This document shows positions 1 to 7,318 of a DNA stretch of 20,402 nt, piece by piece (the stretch's first letter is position 1; each line of letters begins with the position of its first letter). A program made the position numbers and the translations under genes. A model generated the notes under the pieces. The model was not told the origin of the DNA, did no database searches, and saw only the letters and a program-made list of their open reading frames with translations. Source of the DNA: Dehalococcoidia bacterium UBA1151 (GTDB taxonomy: Bacteria; Chloroflexota; Dehalococcoidia; Lucifugimonadales; Lucifugimonadaceae); contig DBZV01000200.1 of NCBI GenBank assembly GCA_002311865.1, positions 1-20,402 on the forward strand, written 5' to 3'.

Positions 1-143
1 ACAACTATTTGGGGCAGGTCAATGAGCTGGTGAAGTGGCACATTGGCCGGTTGCGAAAAAAGATTGAGGTGGACCCGGATAATCCGGCACTTGTAGTTAC
101 AAGGCGGGGGTTCGGATATATGTACGTAAGCCCGCAGACCTGA
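1..143 (+). CDS. Response regulator, C-terminal winged-helix fragment (partial, 5' end outside window)
   Basis: Reading from base 3, 46 codons run to a TGA at 141-143. The peptide contains HIGRLRKKIE, DPDNP and TRRGFGYMY. This is the end of an OmpR/PhoB-type winged-helix DNA-binding domain: recognition helix with the RLRKK cluster, then the two wing strands with the RG-GY signature. In the family this domain follows a receiver domain and binds direct repeats at promoters when the receiver is phosphorylated; the receiver would lie before the window and cannot be seen. The gene ends just before a strong hairpin and is convergent with the reductase gene. The domain call is confident, the regulated genes are unknown. 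Confidence 0.85.
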   Translation, partial: NYLGQVNELVKWHIGRLRKKIEVDPDNPALVVTRRGFGYMYVSPQT

Positions 144-159
144 ACGTGCGCGGCACGCC

Positions 160-196
160 AAAGATAACGGCCCCGGTAATCGGGGCCGTTATCTTT
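160..196. terminator. Bidirectional intrinsic terminator between convergent genes
   Basis: A perfect 16-bp inverted repeat (160-175 with 181-196, arm AAAGATAACGGCCCCG) surrounds a 5-base loop. The arms begin and end with AAAGAT/ATCTTT, so the transcript of either strand ends its GC-rich stem in a short U-rich tract. It lies between the stop of the response regulator (+) and the stop of the reductase (-), so it can serve both. Confidence 0.85.
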
Positions 197-218
197 AATC
201 TTCAGTTATCGGATCCAG

Positions 219-2015
219 CTAGACGGCGCACTCACCTTCACCGCGTTCCAACTTGTAGACCGCATTGCGTTCCCAGTCCATGTAGTTAGAGAGGTTGTCC
301 CGGTTGAGGGGGCCAACATCCTTGAACTCGCTGACGATCGCTTCGAACACCCCTGTGTCCTGTCGATCAACGAATGCGTTGAACTTCTCGCCTTGGTTCC
401 GGTTTGCCTTGTAGAAGTCCAGTAGTTGTACAAGAACTTCTGGCGCCTTCTTGGCGGGAACTCTGGCCTTGATCCGGGTGCCGATTTTGACGCCGTCTTC
501 GTACTCGCCACCAAGGAAAAGTTCGTAGGCTGGCACCTGGCCGCCGGGGCCTTTCATGACTGCGCCGTGGAATCCAATGTTGGCAATGTGGTGCTGGCCG
601 CATGAGTTGGGGCAGCCACTTGCCTTGATGTGGATCTGGTTGATCAGTGCATCAGACGTATCGTAGTCCGCAAGCGTGTCTCGCAGTGCCTGGTTCAGGC
701 CCATGGAGGAGGTAATTCCCAATTTGCAGGAGTCGGTACCAGGGCAGGTCACGATGTCTGTGATGGTGTGCTTACCGGAAGCGTTGAGGCCAAGCTTCTT
801 CAACTCGTGGTATACATCTACCAGGGCATCGGTGCGAACCCATCGGAGAGCCAGGTTCTGCTGGACATCAATCCGAGCCCGATCGTTCGAGTGATTCCGC
901 ATGATCTCAGCAAGGCCATGGAACTGCTCGGTGAATAGATCCCCGCGGGTAATTGCAACAAAGACCAGGTTGTAGCCGTCCTGGCGCTGAGCCTCCACAT
1001 TGGTGCTCTTCCACTCCATGAAGTCTGCGGGTCCATCAAGGTCAGCCAGGGATACTTTGGAAGGTTTCGGATTGTTTGCCAGAACTTCAGCTTCTTCATC
1101 CTCAAGCACCATGAGCGCAGGTAGGTCGATGGCCGGTTTAGCCCAATCGCCCTTAAGCTCTTCTTCAATCTGGTCCCGGAACTCATCGATACCGATTCTG
1201 TCGATCAGGAACTTGATTCGCGCCTTCATGCGATTTGCGCGTTCCTGATTTGAGCGATTGAAGATTCGTAGCGCAGCCTCAATGATACGAAGCCACTTCG
1301 GGTCGTCTGCGGGCACAAAATCGTAGAGGGTAGGTGCGACCTTCGGGAAGATGGAGAGACCGCCGCCCATGACGATCTCGAATCCTTTGACTCCATCCTG
1401 GATCTTGGCTTTCACGCCCACATCATGGATAGAGGTGATAGCGCAGTCATCGGCGCAGCCAGAGAATGCGGACTTGACCTTCCGGGGCATGATGCCGCTA
1501 AGCTCATGCCTGAGGAAGAAGCGTGAGTATGCAGCCGCGTACGGTGAAATATCGAATATCTCGTTTACGCTCACGCCAGCTCGGGGGCAACCGGTCACGT
1601 TGCGGAGGGTGTTTCCGCATGCCTCACGAGTTGAGAGTCCAACATCGCCAATGATTCGCATTAAATCTGGCGTGTGCTGAATAAGGATGTGATGAATCTG
1701 AATATTCTCGCGAGTGGTCAAGTGTCCCTTCTTCAGCGGGGCATACTTTTCAACCACTTCGCCAACGGCGTCCATCTGCTTGTCATTGATGCCACCAAAC
1801 GGGAACTTGATGCGAACCATCTGTGCGTCCGGCTGGCGCTGCCCGTATACGCCCTGCTTGAGGCGGAAGGCCATGAACTCGGCCTCTTCCCAACCACCGG
1901 CGCGGAACTTCTCAACTTCAGACTGAAAGCCTGTGATCTCTTCCGGCAGGACTTTGAGGACGGACTGGGTTTCGGGGTTTGGCACCCAGTTAATCGTACG
2001 GTCGGCGGTAGTCAT
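219..2015 (-). CDS. Siroheme [4Fe-4S] nitrite/sulfite reductase (ferredoxin type), probably assimilatory sulfite reductase
   Basis: The 598-residue protein has the two-fold repeat of the ferredoxin-dependent nitrite/sulfite reductase family. The N-terminal half has the substrate/siroheme segment LTTRENIQIHHI (99-110) and the TGCPRAGV element (141-148). The C-terminal half carries the four cluster/siroheme cysteines as C424-X5-C430 and C468-X3-C472 (TCPGTDSC, GCPNSC). The family reduces nitrite to ammonium or sulfite to sulfide with six electrons from ferredoxin; sequence alone does not separate the two. The leader upstream encodes a Cys-codon peptide and a terminator, which favours sulfite reduction for cysteine synthesis. 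The ATG at 2013-2015 is supported by GGGAGGT 5 bases upstream (complement of 2021-2027). No uptake or siroheme genes are adjacent. Confidence 0.93.
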   Translation of the reverse strand: MTTADRTINWVPNPETQSVLKVLPEEITGFQSEVEKFRAGGWEEAEFMAFRLKQGVYGQRQPDAQMVRIKFPFGGINDKQMDAVGEVVEKYAPLKKGHLTTRENIQIHHILIQHTPDLMRIIGDVGLSTREACGNTLRNVTGCPRAGVSVNEIFDISPYAAAYSRFFLRHELSGIMPRKVKSAFSGCADDCAITSIHDVGVKAKIQDGVKGFEIVMGGGLSIFPKVAPTLYDFVPADDPKWLRIIEAALRIFNRSNQERANRMKARIKFLIDRIGIDEFRDQIEEELKGDWAKPAIDLPALMVLEDEEAEVLANNPKPSKVSLADLDGPADFMEWKSTNVEAQRQDGYNLVFVAITRGDLFTEQFHGLAEIMRNHSNDRARIDVQQNLALRWVRTDALVDVYHELKKLGLNASGKHTITDIVTCPGTDSCKLGITSSMGLNQALRDTLADYDTSDALINQIHIKASGCPNSCGQHHIANIGFHGAVMKGPGGQVPAYELFLGGEYEDGVKIGTRIKARVPAKKAPEVLVQLLDFYKANRNQGEKFNAFVDRQDTGVFEAIVSEFKDVGPLNRDNLSNYMDWERNAVYKLERGEGECAV

Positions 2016-2044
2016 CTATGACCTCCCGGTCTTTTTCGTCTCCT

Positions 2045-2087
2045 AAAAAAACACTCCAGAATCACGGATCGGCGATCCGAGCTGGAG
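2045..2087 (-). terminator. Leader terminator (attenuator) upstream of the sulfite/nitrite reductase gene
   Basis: Read on the minus strand, CTCCAG and CGGATC (within 2074-2087) pair with GATCCG and CTGGAG (2054-2070 region) to give a two-part stem, followed after TG by seven uninterrupted U residues (complement of 2045-2051). This is a textbook intrinsic terminator, but it lies within the 5' leader, about 30 bases before the reductase start codon, with no complete gene upstream on this strand. That position fits an attenuator deciding whether the reductase is transcribed. Confidence 0.85.
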
Positions 2088-2128
2088 CAGTTTGCGGTGC
2101 AACCTAACGCCAGCTATTCAGCCGCTGG
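2080..2128 (-). promoter_or_regulatory. Alternative pairing (antiterminator / pre-emptor) of the cysteine attenuator
   Basis: On the minus strand, segment 2 (AGCTGG, complement of 2110-2115) has two possible partners. It can pair through GCTGG with CCAGC in the leader-peptide codons ACC-AGC (complement of 2124-2128). It can also pair as a perfect 6-mer with CCAGCT (complement of 2080-2085), which is part of the 5' arm of the terminator. The two pairings are mutually exclusive, and the second breaks the terminator. A ribosome stalled at the Cys codons would cover segment 1 and free segment 2 for antitermination. This is inferred from base complementarity, not from folding calculations. Confidence 0.68.
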
Positions 2129-2162
2129 TACAGGCGCAAGATTGCGGGATGGCGTTAATCAT
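2118..2162 (-). CDS. Putative Cys-rich leader peptide MINAIPQSCACTSG
   Basis: An ATG at 2160-2162 opens a 14-codon frame with TGC at 2136-2138 and TGT at 2130-2132, separated by one Ala codon, and ends in TGA at 2118-2120. The frame lies in the reductase leader, about 30 bases before the terminator stem. The Cys codons are placed so that a ribosome waiting there would mask the segment at 2124-2128. A ribosome reaching the stop would instead mask 2110-2115 and let the terminator form. No Shine-Dalgarno sequence is visible, so the ORF may be leaderless or weakly translated. Cys-rich leader peptides ahead of sulfur-assimilation genes are known in mycobacteria; I know of no description outside actinobacteria. 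Confidence 0.62.
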   Translation of the reverse strand: MINAIPQSCACTSG

Positions 2163-2540
2163 TTGATGTGTGTAACTTTCGATATCAATTTCGCGAAGTG
2201 CTTATCTAAGTGAATAGTGTATTCCTTGCTGCCGTTCCGCTACAAATCTATTATCGCGCCCGAGGCACCGCTTGATGAGCTAAAGTCGGGCCATTCACTA
2301 TCCATATCTTCAATATTGCGAGAAAAAATCATGGCCAAAATACTCGGTGGAATCCACTTCCTGCTGCCTATTCCGTTTGGGATGGGCCCAGTGCTCGTGA
2401 AGGTGTGCACTGCATGTTCCAGTGTGGCTTCCGATTATCCAGAACGAGAACCGTCCTGGGACCTGCCTCTTGGTCAGGGAACACATCATGATACGGCGCG
2501 ACCTTTTGGATTCGGTGTACATTCGGCCGCCGGGACCATC
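2163..2540. other. Intergenic region without a supported gene
   Basis: This stretch separates the divergently transcribed reductase leader and hydrolase gene. Open frames exist on both strands (for example 2217-2570 +), but none shows a recognisable domain, a good ribosome site or steady composition. The promoter of the reductase leader must lie at its left edge, where I find only weak matches. An 8-bp palindrome TTCGCGAA is at 2190-2197. A -10-like TATTAT (2249-2254) with TTGCTG 17 bases upstream is a possible plus-strand promoter. No RNA gene is recognised. Confidence 0.5.
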
Positions 2541-2542
2541 AA

Positions 2543-2571
2543 TAGACAAGGCTACGCAGATGGAACTTAAT
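2543..2571 (+). promoter_or_regulatory. Predicted sigma-70 type promoter for the CocE-like hydrolase
   Basis: TAGACA (2543-2548, 5 of 6 with TTGACA) and CTTAAT (2566-2571, 4 of 6 with TATAAT) are separated by exactly 17 bases. Transcription would begin near 2578, leaving a leader of about 22 bases that contains the ribosome site GAGGA (2587-2591), 9 bases before the ATG at 2601. Confidence 0.45.
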
Positions 2572-2600
2572 GATCTTCGCGCGGTTGAGGATTTGTCTGT

Positions 2601-4505
2601 ATGAACCTGCAGAAACTGTCGAAGCCCAAGTACGACGTATCAGTTGTCCGCGATGTGATGGTCGCAATGAGAGATGGGGTGCATCTATCCACAGATATCT
2701 ATTTCCCGGCGCTCAAGGGAAAGCCGATTGATGGCGCACATCCGGTGGTGTTTCACCGAACGCCATACGACAAGACGATTGGCGAGGAGTCGCTAGGCTA
2801 CTGCAACTACTTCGCCAGCCGGGGCTACGTTGCTGTAATCCAGGACTGCCGCGGGACGTTCGAGTCCGAGGGCGATCAGGAGTTTCTGATTCCGGAGGCC
2901 GAAGACGGTTTCGACACGATGGAATGGATCAGCAATCAATCCTGGTCCAACGGCAAGGTCGGCTCATGGGGCTGTTCATGGGCATCGTGGACCCAGACGG
3001 CGATGGCGGGGCTGGGCGCGAAAGATCTTGCGGCGATGGTTCCAAACATGAGTGGTTCCAATGCCTATCAATCTTCTGTGCGACATGGCGGAGCGTTGGA
3101 ACTTCGATTCCTGGCATGGGCGTTCTGGCATTCTGCAACGAACACCCAGGCCAAACTCAAGAGCGAGCCGCGGGTCAATGCCGCGCTCAACTTCGGTTCT
3201 CCGCAGTTCGAAGAGTGGCTGAGCCGACTCCCCATTCGCAAAGGACAGACTCAGCTGGCGCTTGTGCCATCGTACGAGGCCTGGGCGCTGCAACTGCAGA
3301 CAGAGTCCGACTACACCGACTACTGGAAGCATCCCAGCCTCAATCCCTCGCTCCACTGGAACGATTTTCCCGATGTGCCAATTCTGCTGGTTGGTGGATG
3401 GTACGACTCGTACACCCGTGGTCAGTTCGAGAACTTGATCGGGATCGGTGAAGGTAAGAAGGGGCCGGTGCGACTGCTCATGGGGCCGTGGACCCACGGT
3501 TCGACGAATCCTGAACTCACGTACGCGGGCGATATTGAGTTTGACGATGCTGCCGCGCTGGACTCATTCAGAGACGTGCACCTAGCCTGGTTTGATCGCG
3601 CGCTCAAAGGCGTTGATGTTGGTATCGACAATGACGCACTGCTTCGTATATTCGTGATGGGTGGTGGCGGTGGGCGGCGCGCTGCGTCTGGTCGGCTCTT
3701 CCATGGCGGGGAGTGGCGGGATGAGCACGAGTGGCCGCTGGCGAGGACGCGATTCACTGCGTACTATCTGCACGGCAACGGCGATCTTCTGGCTTCGGCG
3801 CCGACGAACGACGGAGATGCCACAACGTATCGCTTTGATCCCACCAATCCGGTGCCGTCGATTGGCGGCAATGTATCTTCACTGACCACGCTGGGAACTT
3901 TCCCCGCGGGTGTGACTGATCCCGCGTTCGCCCCTCGTCCAAGCCACGTGCGGGACGTAATGAGCCCCGGCGGCTTCAACCAGGTTGAGCAGCCCGGATT
4001 CTTCGGGTGCCACGAGCCCTATCTGCCGCTGGGATCACGCCCGGATGTACTGGTATTCGAAACGCCATTGCTGGAGGCGGACACCGAAGTTACCGGGCCG
4101 ATTGAGGTCAACCTGTGGGTATCGAGCTCCGCTGTGGATACTGATTTCACGGCGAAGCTCATCGATGTATACCCGCCCAGCGACTACTATCCGATGGGGT
4201 ATGCGTTAAACCTGACGGACAGTCTGATCAGGCTCCGGTACAGAGACGGTACGGGGATCGCCGATTTCGTTCCGGCTGGCGAGGCGGTGGAGATCTCGAT
4301 CACGCTGTATCCAACCAGTAATGTCTTTGTTGTTGGACACAGAATCAGGCTGGATATATCAAGTTCAAACTTCCCCAGGTTCGATGTGAATCCGAACACC
4401 GGAGAACCGATTGGTCAGGAGCGGAGGAGGCAGGTGGCTGACAACACCATCTACCACTCTTCTGACCGGCGGTCGCATGTGGTTTTGCCCATGATTTCTC
4501 GCTAA
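2601..4505 (+). CDS. CocE/NonD-family alpha/beta hydrolase (X-Pro dipeptidyl-peptidase S15 type)
   Basis: The 634-residue protein starts with the family signature VAMRDGVHLSTDIYFPA, followed by HRTPYDK and the YVAVIQDCRGTFESEGD strand-turn. The nucleophile elbow is G124-C-S126-W-A-S129; Asp269 (GGWYDS) and His299 (GPWTHG) complete a credible Ser-Asp-His triad. The last third is the beta-sandwich PepX_C-type domain (DFTAKLIDVYPP, GHRIRLDISSSNFPRF). The family hydrolyses esters or amides such as acyl-amino acids and cocaine-like esters; the substrate here cannot be predicted. Length is normal. There is no signal peptide, so it is probably cytoplasmic. The elbow has Ser instead of the usual final Gly of GxSxxG. 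It has its own promoter and seems to be transcribed alone or with the next gene. Confidence 0.92.
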   Translation: MNLQKLSKPKYDVSVVRDVMVAMRDGVHLSTDIYFPALKGKPIDGAHPVVFHRTPYDKTIGEESLGYCNYFASRGYVAVIQDCRGTFESEGDQEFLIPEAEDGFDTMEWISNQSWSNGKVGSWGCSWASWTQTAMAGLGAKDLAAMVPNMSGSNAYQSSVRHGGALELRFLAWAFWHSATNTQAKLKSEPRVNAALNFGSPQFEEWLSRLPIRKGQTQLALVPSYEAWALQLQTESDYTDYWKHPSLNPSLHWNDFPDVPILLVGGWYDSYTRGQFENLIGIGEGKKGPVRLLMGPWTHGSTNPELTYAGDIEFDDAAALDSFRDVHLAWFDRALKGVDVGIDNDALLRIFVMGGGGGRRAASGRLFHGGEWRDEHEWPLARTRFTAYYLHGNGDLLASAPTNDGDATTYRFDPTNPVPSIGGNVSSLTTLGTFPAGVTDPAFAPRPSHVRDVMSPGGFNQVEQPGFFGCHEPYLPLGSRPDVLVFETPLLEADTEVTGPIEVNLWVSSSAVDTDFTAKLIDVYPPSDYYPMGYALNLTDSLIRLRYRDGTGIADFVPAGEAVEISITLYPTSNVFVVGHRIRLDISSSNFPRFDVNPNTGEPIGQERRRQVADNTIYHSSDRRSHVVLPMISR

Positions 4506-4590
4506 AAATATTCCGAACGTGGCCGCAATACCATCGGCCAGTTAGTTCGTATGGGCTGTAGAGTAGAGCCAACTTGATGGGCAGACGCAT

Positions 4591-5472
4591 ATGACTAACA
4601 CAGGGCAGACCGGATCCGAAGAAGCAAAGCCGCATCTGTTCTGCGCGTACTGTGGGACGGAAGACCAAGCCGATTACGGCTACTGCGATCACTGCGGGGA
4701 GAAAGTGGAGACGCCGGACGATATCCGGTATCACCCCAAAGATCTTGGATATTGCCCCGAATGCAATGCCCCGAATCAAATTCGTGCCCGGCATTGTGTA
4801 GGGTGTGGGATTCTACTTGACGATTATCCGCTGGTTGCCAGTGCGTGGAAGGCGGACAATTCAGCCCAGGATGCGGCTTACCCCGACCCTGATCCGGACT
4901 ATCCGGGCGGAACTACGACTGAAGATCTTCCTCCGGATATCACCTCTCAAATTCCGCCCGCGCCACCGGAAACGCCTGTATTCACAACCCCACGGCGACC
5001 ATCGTTGCGTGACGTTGGTGGTAGAGGCAGAGGAGTGCCATATCGGTCCCGGCGAACTGAATCCGAGTCGGATCGTTCTGAAGAGTCAGATCCATGGGGT
5101 GAGCCAGATCCTAATGCTGAGCCGAACACCTCAGGTGAGCCGGATGCGGTGCTACCACCGGAACTTGAGGGCTTCAACTGGGGCGCTCTGATTCTGGCCC
5201 CCATCTGGGGAGTGGCTAACAAGACCTGGGTTGTTACACCGCTTTTCACCCTCTGGATACTGCCTGTTTCGTGGCAAGTTGGCCTGCCGATCTACATAGC
5301 AGGTTCCATCTATGTTGGTTTTCAGGCCAACGAACTGGCGTGGCGGGCAAAAGCGTGGAAGAGCGTTGGCCACTTTCAACGTATCCAGCAGACCTGGGCA
5401 TTCTGGGGATTCATCGCATCGCCAATCGTCCTGCTGGGGTTAATCACGGTTCCGTTTGGGATTTGGAGCTAG
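4591..5472 (+). CDS. Double zinc-ribbon membrane protein with acidic Pro-rich linker
   Basis: The 293-residue protein has three parts. Two zinc ribbons occupy the N-terminus (C18-X2-C21...C32-X2-C35 and C55-X2-C58...C69-X2-C72). A long low-complexity linker (about 85-190) follows, rich in Pro, Asp and Glu, with repeated GEPD-like units. The C-terminal domain (about 193-293) begins EGFNWGALILAPIWG and has about three hydrophobic helices with a helix NELAWRAKAWKSVGHFQRIQQTW between them. That last domain resembles small membrane domains often paired with zinc ribbons (DUF2628-like), whose role is unknown. The gene follows the hydrolase after 85 bases. No clear ribosome site precedes the ATG. 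Its TAG stop overlaps the stop of the convergent permease gene in CTAG. Function unknown. Confidence 0.82.
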   Translation: MTNTGQTGSEEAKPHLFCAYCGTEDQADYGYCDHCGEKVETPDDIRYHPKDLGYCPECNAPNQIRARHCVGCGILLDDYPLVASAWKADNSAQDAAYPDPDPDYPGGTTTEDLPPDITSQIPPAPPETPVFTTPRRPSLRDVGGRGRGVPYRSRRTESESDRSEESDPWGEPDPNAEPNTSGEPDAVLPPELEGFNWGALILAPIWGVANKTWVVTPLFTLWILPVSWQVGLPIYIAGSIYVGFQANELAWRAKAWKSVGHFQRIQQTWAFWGFIASPIVLLGLITVPFGIWS

Positions 5473-6302
5473 CGGCGCTCCGCTCGGGCTCCGGTCGCGA
5501 ACCCCTCGAAGAGCAGGTTGATCGATAGCACCAGCAGTGTGATCGCCAGTCCTGGCCAGATGATGAGCCAGGGCGCTCTGTGCAGGAAGGTCTGAGCCTC
5601 TCCGCCAAGCAGCGACCCGAGGCTGGGATCCGCGATCGGCGCGCCGAAGCCCAGAAAACTCAGAGACGATTCGGCCAGTATTGATACCCCCACCTGGGTT
5701 CCCGCAACGATGAGCCATGGCCCAATCACGTTGGGGACTATGTGCCGGACGATAATCTGAAGGCCACCGGCTCCCATGGCTTGTGACGCCTCAACGAATG
5801 GCGCAGTTCTCACGGAGAGCACACTGGCACGTGTCACCCGCACAATGATTGGGGCGAATCCGATGGAGAGCACAATCACAATAGCCAGCCGCGAGTTGGG
5901 GTAGGTGGTCACGGCAACCAGCGCTAGGACGACGAGCGGCAGTGCGAAGACCGCATCGACCGCTCTTTGCACAAGCAGATCGAATCTGCCACCCGCGTAT
6001 CCAGAGACGATTCCCAGCACTCCGCCACCCAGACCTGAGATAAGCGCCACCAGGCTGGCCACGATGAGCGATTGCCTGGACGCGTGAACCACGCGGGAGA
6101 GCTGATCCCGCCCGAATTGGTCAGTGCCGAATGGGTGGTCGAAGCTGGCATTGATGAACCGGTTTTCCAGGTCCTGCTCCAGCGGCGACGCCAACCCAAA
6201 GGGGGCCAGCGCGGCAATCGCGACCATCAGCGCGATCATTACGAGGCCCGCGACGCCAATTCGCCGTCGGCGCGGAAGGCTCAGGATCGCATCGATCGTC
6301 AT
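5469..6302 (-). CDS. OppC/DppC-like ABC transporter permease
   Basis: This 277-residue inner-membrane permease has a short cytoplasmic N-terminus rich in Arg, a first helix (GLVMIALMVAIAALAPFG), the periplasmic HPFGTDQFGRDQLSRVV motif diagnostic of OppC-type subunits, further helices, and the EAA loop (EASQAMGAGGLQIIVRHIVPN) that contacts the ATPase. It would pair with the OppB-like subunit to form the channel. I place the start at the ATG 6300-6302, one base after the oppB-like TGA (6304-6306), with GAGGG 8 bases upstream. The frame stays open for 31 more codons upstream, but those lie inside the oppB-like gene. Substrate is probably peptides or a related organic nutrient. Confidence 0.92.
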   Translation of the reverse strand: MTIDAILSLPRRRRIGVAGLVMIALMVAIAALAPFGLASPLEQDLENRFINASFDHPFGTDQFGRDQLSRVVHASRQSLIVASLVALISGLGGGVLGIVSGYAGGRFDLLVQRAVDAVFALPLVVLALVAVTTYPNSRLAIVIVLSIGFAPIIVRVTRASVLSVRTAPFVEASQAMGAGGLQIIVRHIVPNVIGPWLIVAGTQVGVSILAESSLSFLGFGAPIADPSLGSLLGGEAQTFLHRAPWLIIWPGLAITLLVLSINLLFEGFATGARAERR

Positions 6303-6303
6303 C

Positions 6304-7281
6304 TCAAGACCCTCGAGCCGTCGAGGTTGGTTTGATTCGAGGGTCGATAGCCCAGTAGAGGATGTCGACTCCCAGATTAATGAAGACGGCTCCAAGTGCG
6401 ATCACGAGGGTGAGAAACTGGATAATTGGATAGTCTCTGAATGAGATTGCCTGCACCAACGCACGGCCCACACCCGGCAAGTTGAACACGGACTCGATCA
6501 CCACCGCTCCGCCCAGCAAAAATACGACCTGGGCTGCCAGTACCGTCAATGACGGAATCAACGCGTTGTTGAGCACGTGTCGGAACAGGACAGTGCGGGT
6601 TAGCAGACCGCGCGCTCTTGCTGCGCGTATGTAGTCGGTGCTCAGCACCTCCACGGATGACGCTCTCATTACGCGGGTGAGGAGTGCCAGTGGTCGGAGT
6701 GCCAGGATCACGGCTGGGATGAGGATTTGCTGCGCGTTACGGGCGGGGTCGTCCCAGACGTGGCTGTACTCCACGGGGATGAAGTAGCCCCACCAGGACG
6801 CCATGATGATCACGAGAAACAACGCGATCCAGAACTGGGGTACTGATGCTGCAAGCAGTGAGAACGATCGCACCGCAACGTCGAATCTGCTGCCTTCCGC
6901 GGATGCTGAGAGTATTCCGAGGGTTGTACCACCCACCGTGACAATGATCAGGGCTACCAGCGTGAGTTCAAGAGTGACGCTGAGGCGCGGCCTCATCTCA
7001 GACCAGACTGACTTGCCGGTAACGAACGATTCGCCAGAGTTGAGCGATATGAGGTCACCGAGCCATTCGCCATACTGGACGACGATCCCGCGATCGAGTC
7101 CAAGTGCCGCTCTGCCGGCTTCGATCTCCGCGCGGGTCAGGGAGCTTTCACCCGGCGATTGAGCACTTGCGGCCACTATTGCGTCGCCGGGAAGAACGCG
7201 CACAAGTACGAACACCACAACCGTCACCAGCCACAGGGTCAATGCAGAGAGCGCGAGTCGTTTGAAGAGGTAGTTGTTCAC
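6304..7281 (-). CDS. OppB/DppB-like ABC transporter permease
   Basis: The 325-residue protein begins MNNYLFKRLALSALTLWLVTVVVFVLVRVLPGDA, the typical OppB first helix with its conserved LPGDA. It goes on with RAALGLDRGIVVQYGEWLGD and the ATPase-contact loop YIRAARARGLLTRTVLFRHVLNNALIP, and ends with FNLPGVGRALVQAI and DILYWAIDPRIK. These are the family's normal landmarks in order and at normal length. The start is a GTG at 7279-7281; GAGAAG directly before it is a poor ribosome site, so translation may depend on the lipoprotein gene 37 bases upstream. Together with the two adjacent genes it forms an importer, but no ATPase gene is present in the window. Confidence 0.93.
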   Translation of the reverse strand: MNNYLFKRLALSALTLWLVTVVVFVLVRVLPGDAIVAASAQSPGESSLTRAEIEAGRAALGLDRGIVVQYGEWLGDLISLNSGESFVTGKSVWSEMRPRLSVTLELTLVALIIVTVGGTTLGILSASAEGSRFDVAVRSFSLLAASVPQFWIALFLVIIMASWWGYFIPVEYSHVWDDPARNAQQILIPAVILALRPLALLTRVMRASSVEVLSTDYIRAARARGLLTRTVLFRHVLNNALIPSLTVLAAQVVFLLGGAVVIESVFNLPGVGRALVQAISFRDYPIIQFLTLVIALGAVFINLGVDILYWAIDPRIKPTSTARGS

Positions 7282-7318
7282 TTCTCAGCCCGCATTTGTG
7301 ATCAGCCAGAAAATCTTG

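Noticed and set aside
2045..2162. Known riboswitch (SAM, cobalamin, TPP, FMN) in the reductase leader
   Set aside because: I could not find the conserved core of any of these; the Cys-codon ORF with alternative pairings explains the leader better.
2190..2197. Palindrome TTCGCGAA as an operator
   Set aside because: Eight bases only, expected by chance in a window of this size; no second copy nearby.
2217..2570. 117-codon open frame on the plus strand in the long intergenic region
   Set aside because: No domain, no ribosome site, mixed composition, and a minus-strand frame of similar quality overlaps it; most likely chance.
2422..2604. 60-codon plus-strand frame whose TGA overlaps the hydrolase ATG as ATGA
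   Set aside because: The overlap hints at translational coupling, but there is no ribosome site or recognised family, and the best hydrolase promoter lies inside the frame.
4520..4540. Hairpin TGGCCG/CGGCCA after the hydrolase gene
   Set aside because: Only 6 bp with a 9-base loop and no U tract; not convincing as a terminator.
6303..6395. 31-codon N-terminal extension of the OppC-like permease
   Set aside because: It lies within the oppB-like gene and lacks homology; the ATG at 6300-6302 has a good ribosome site.
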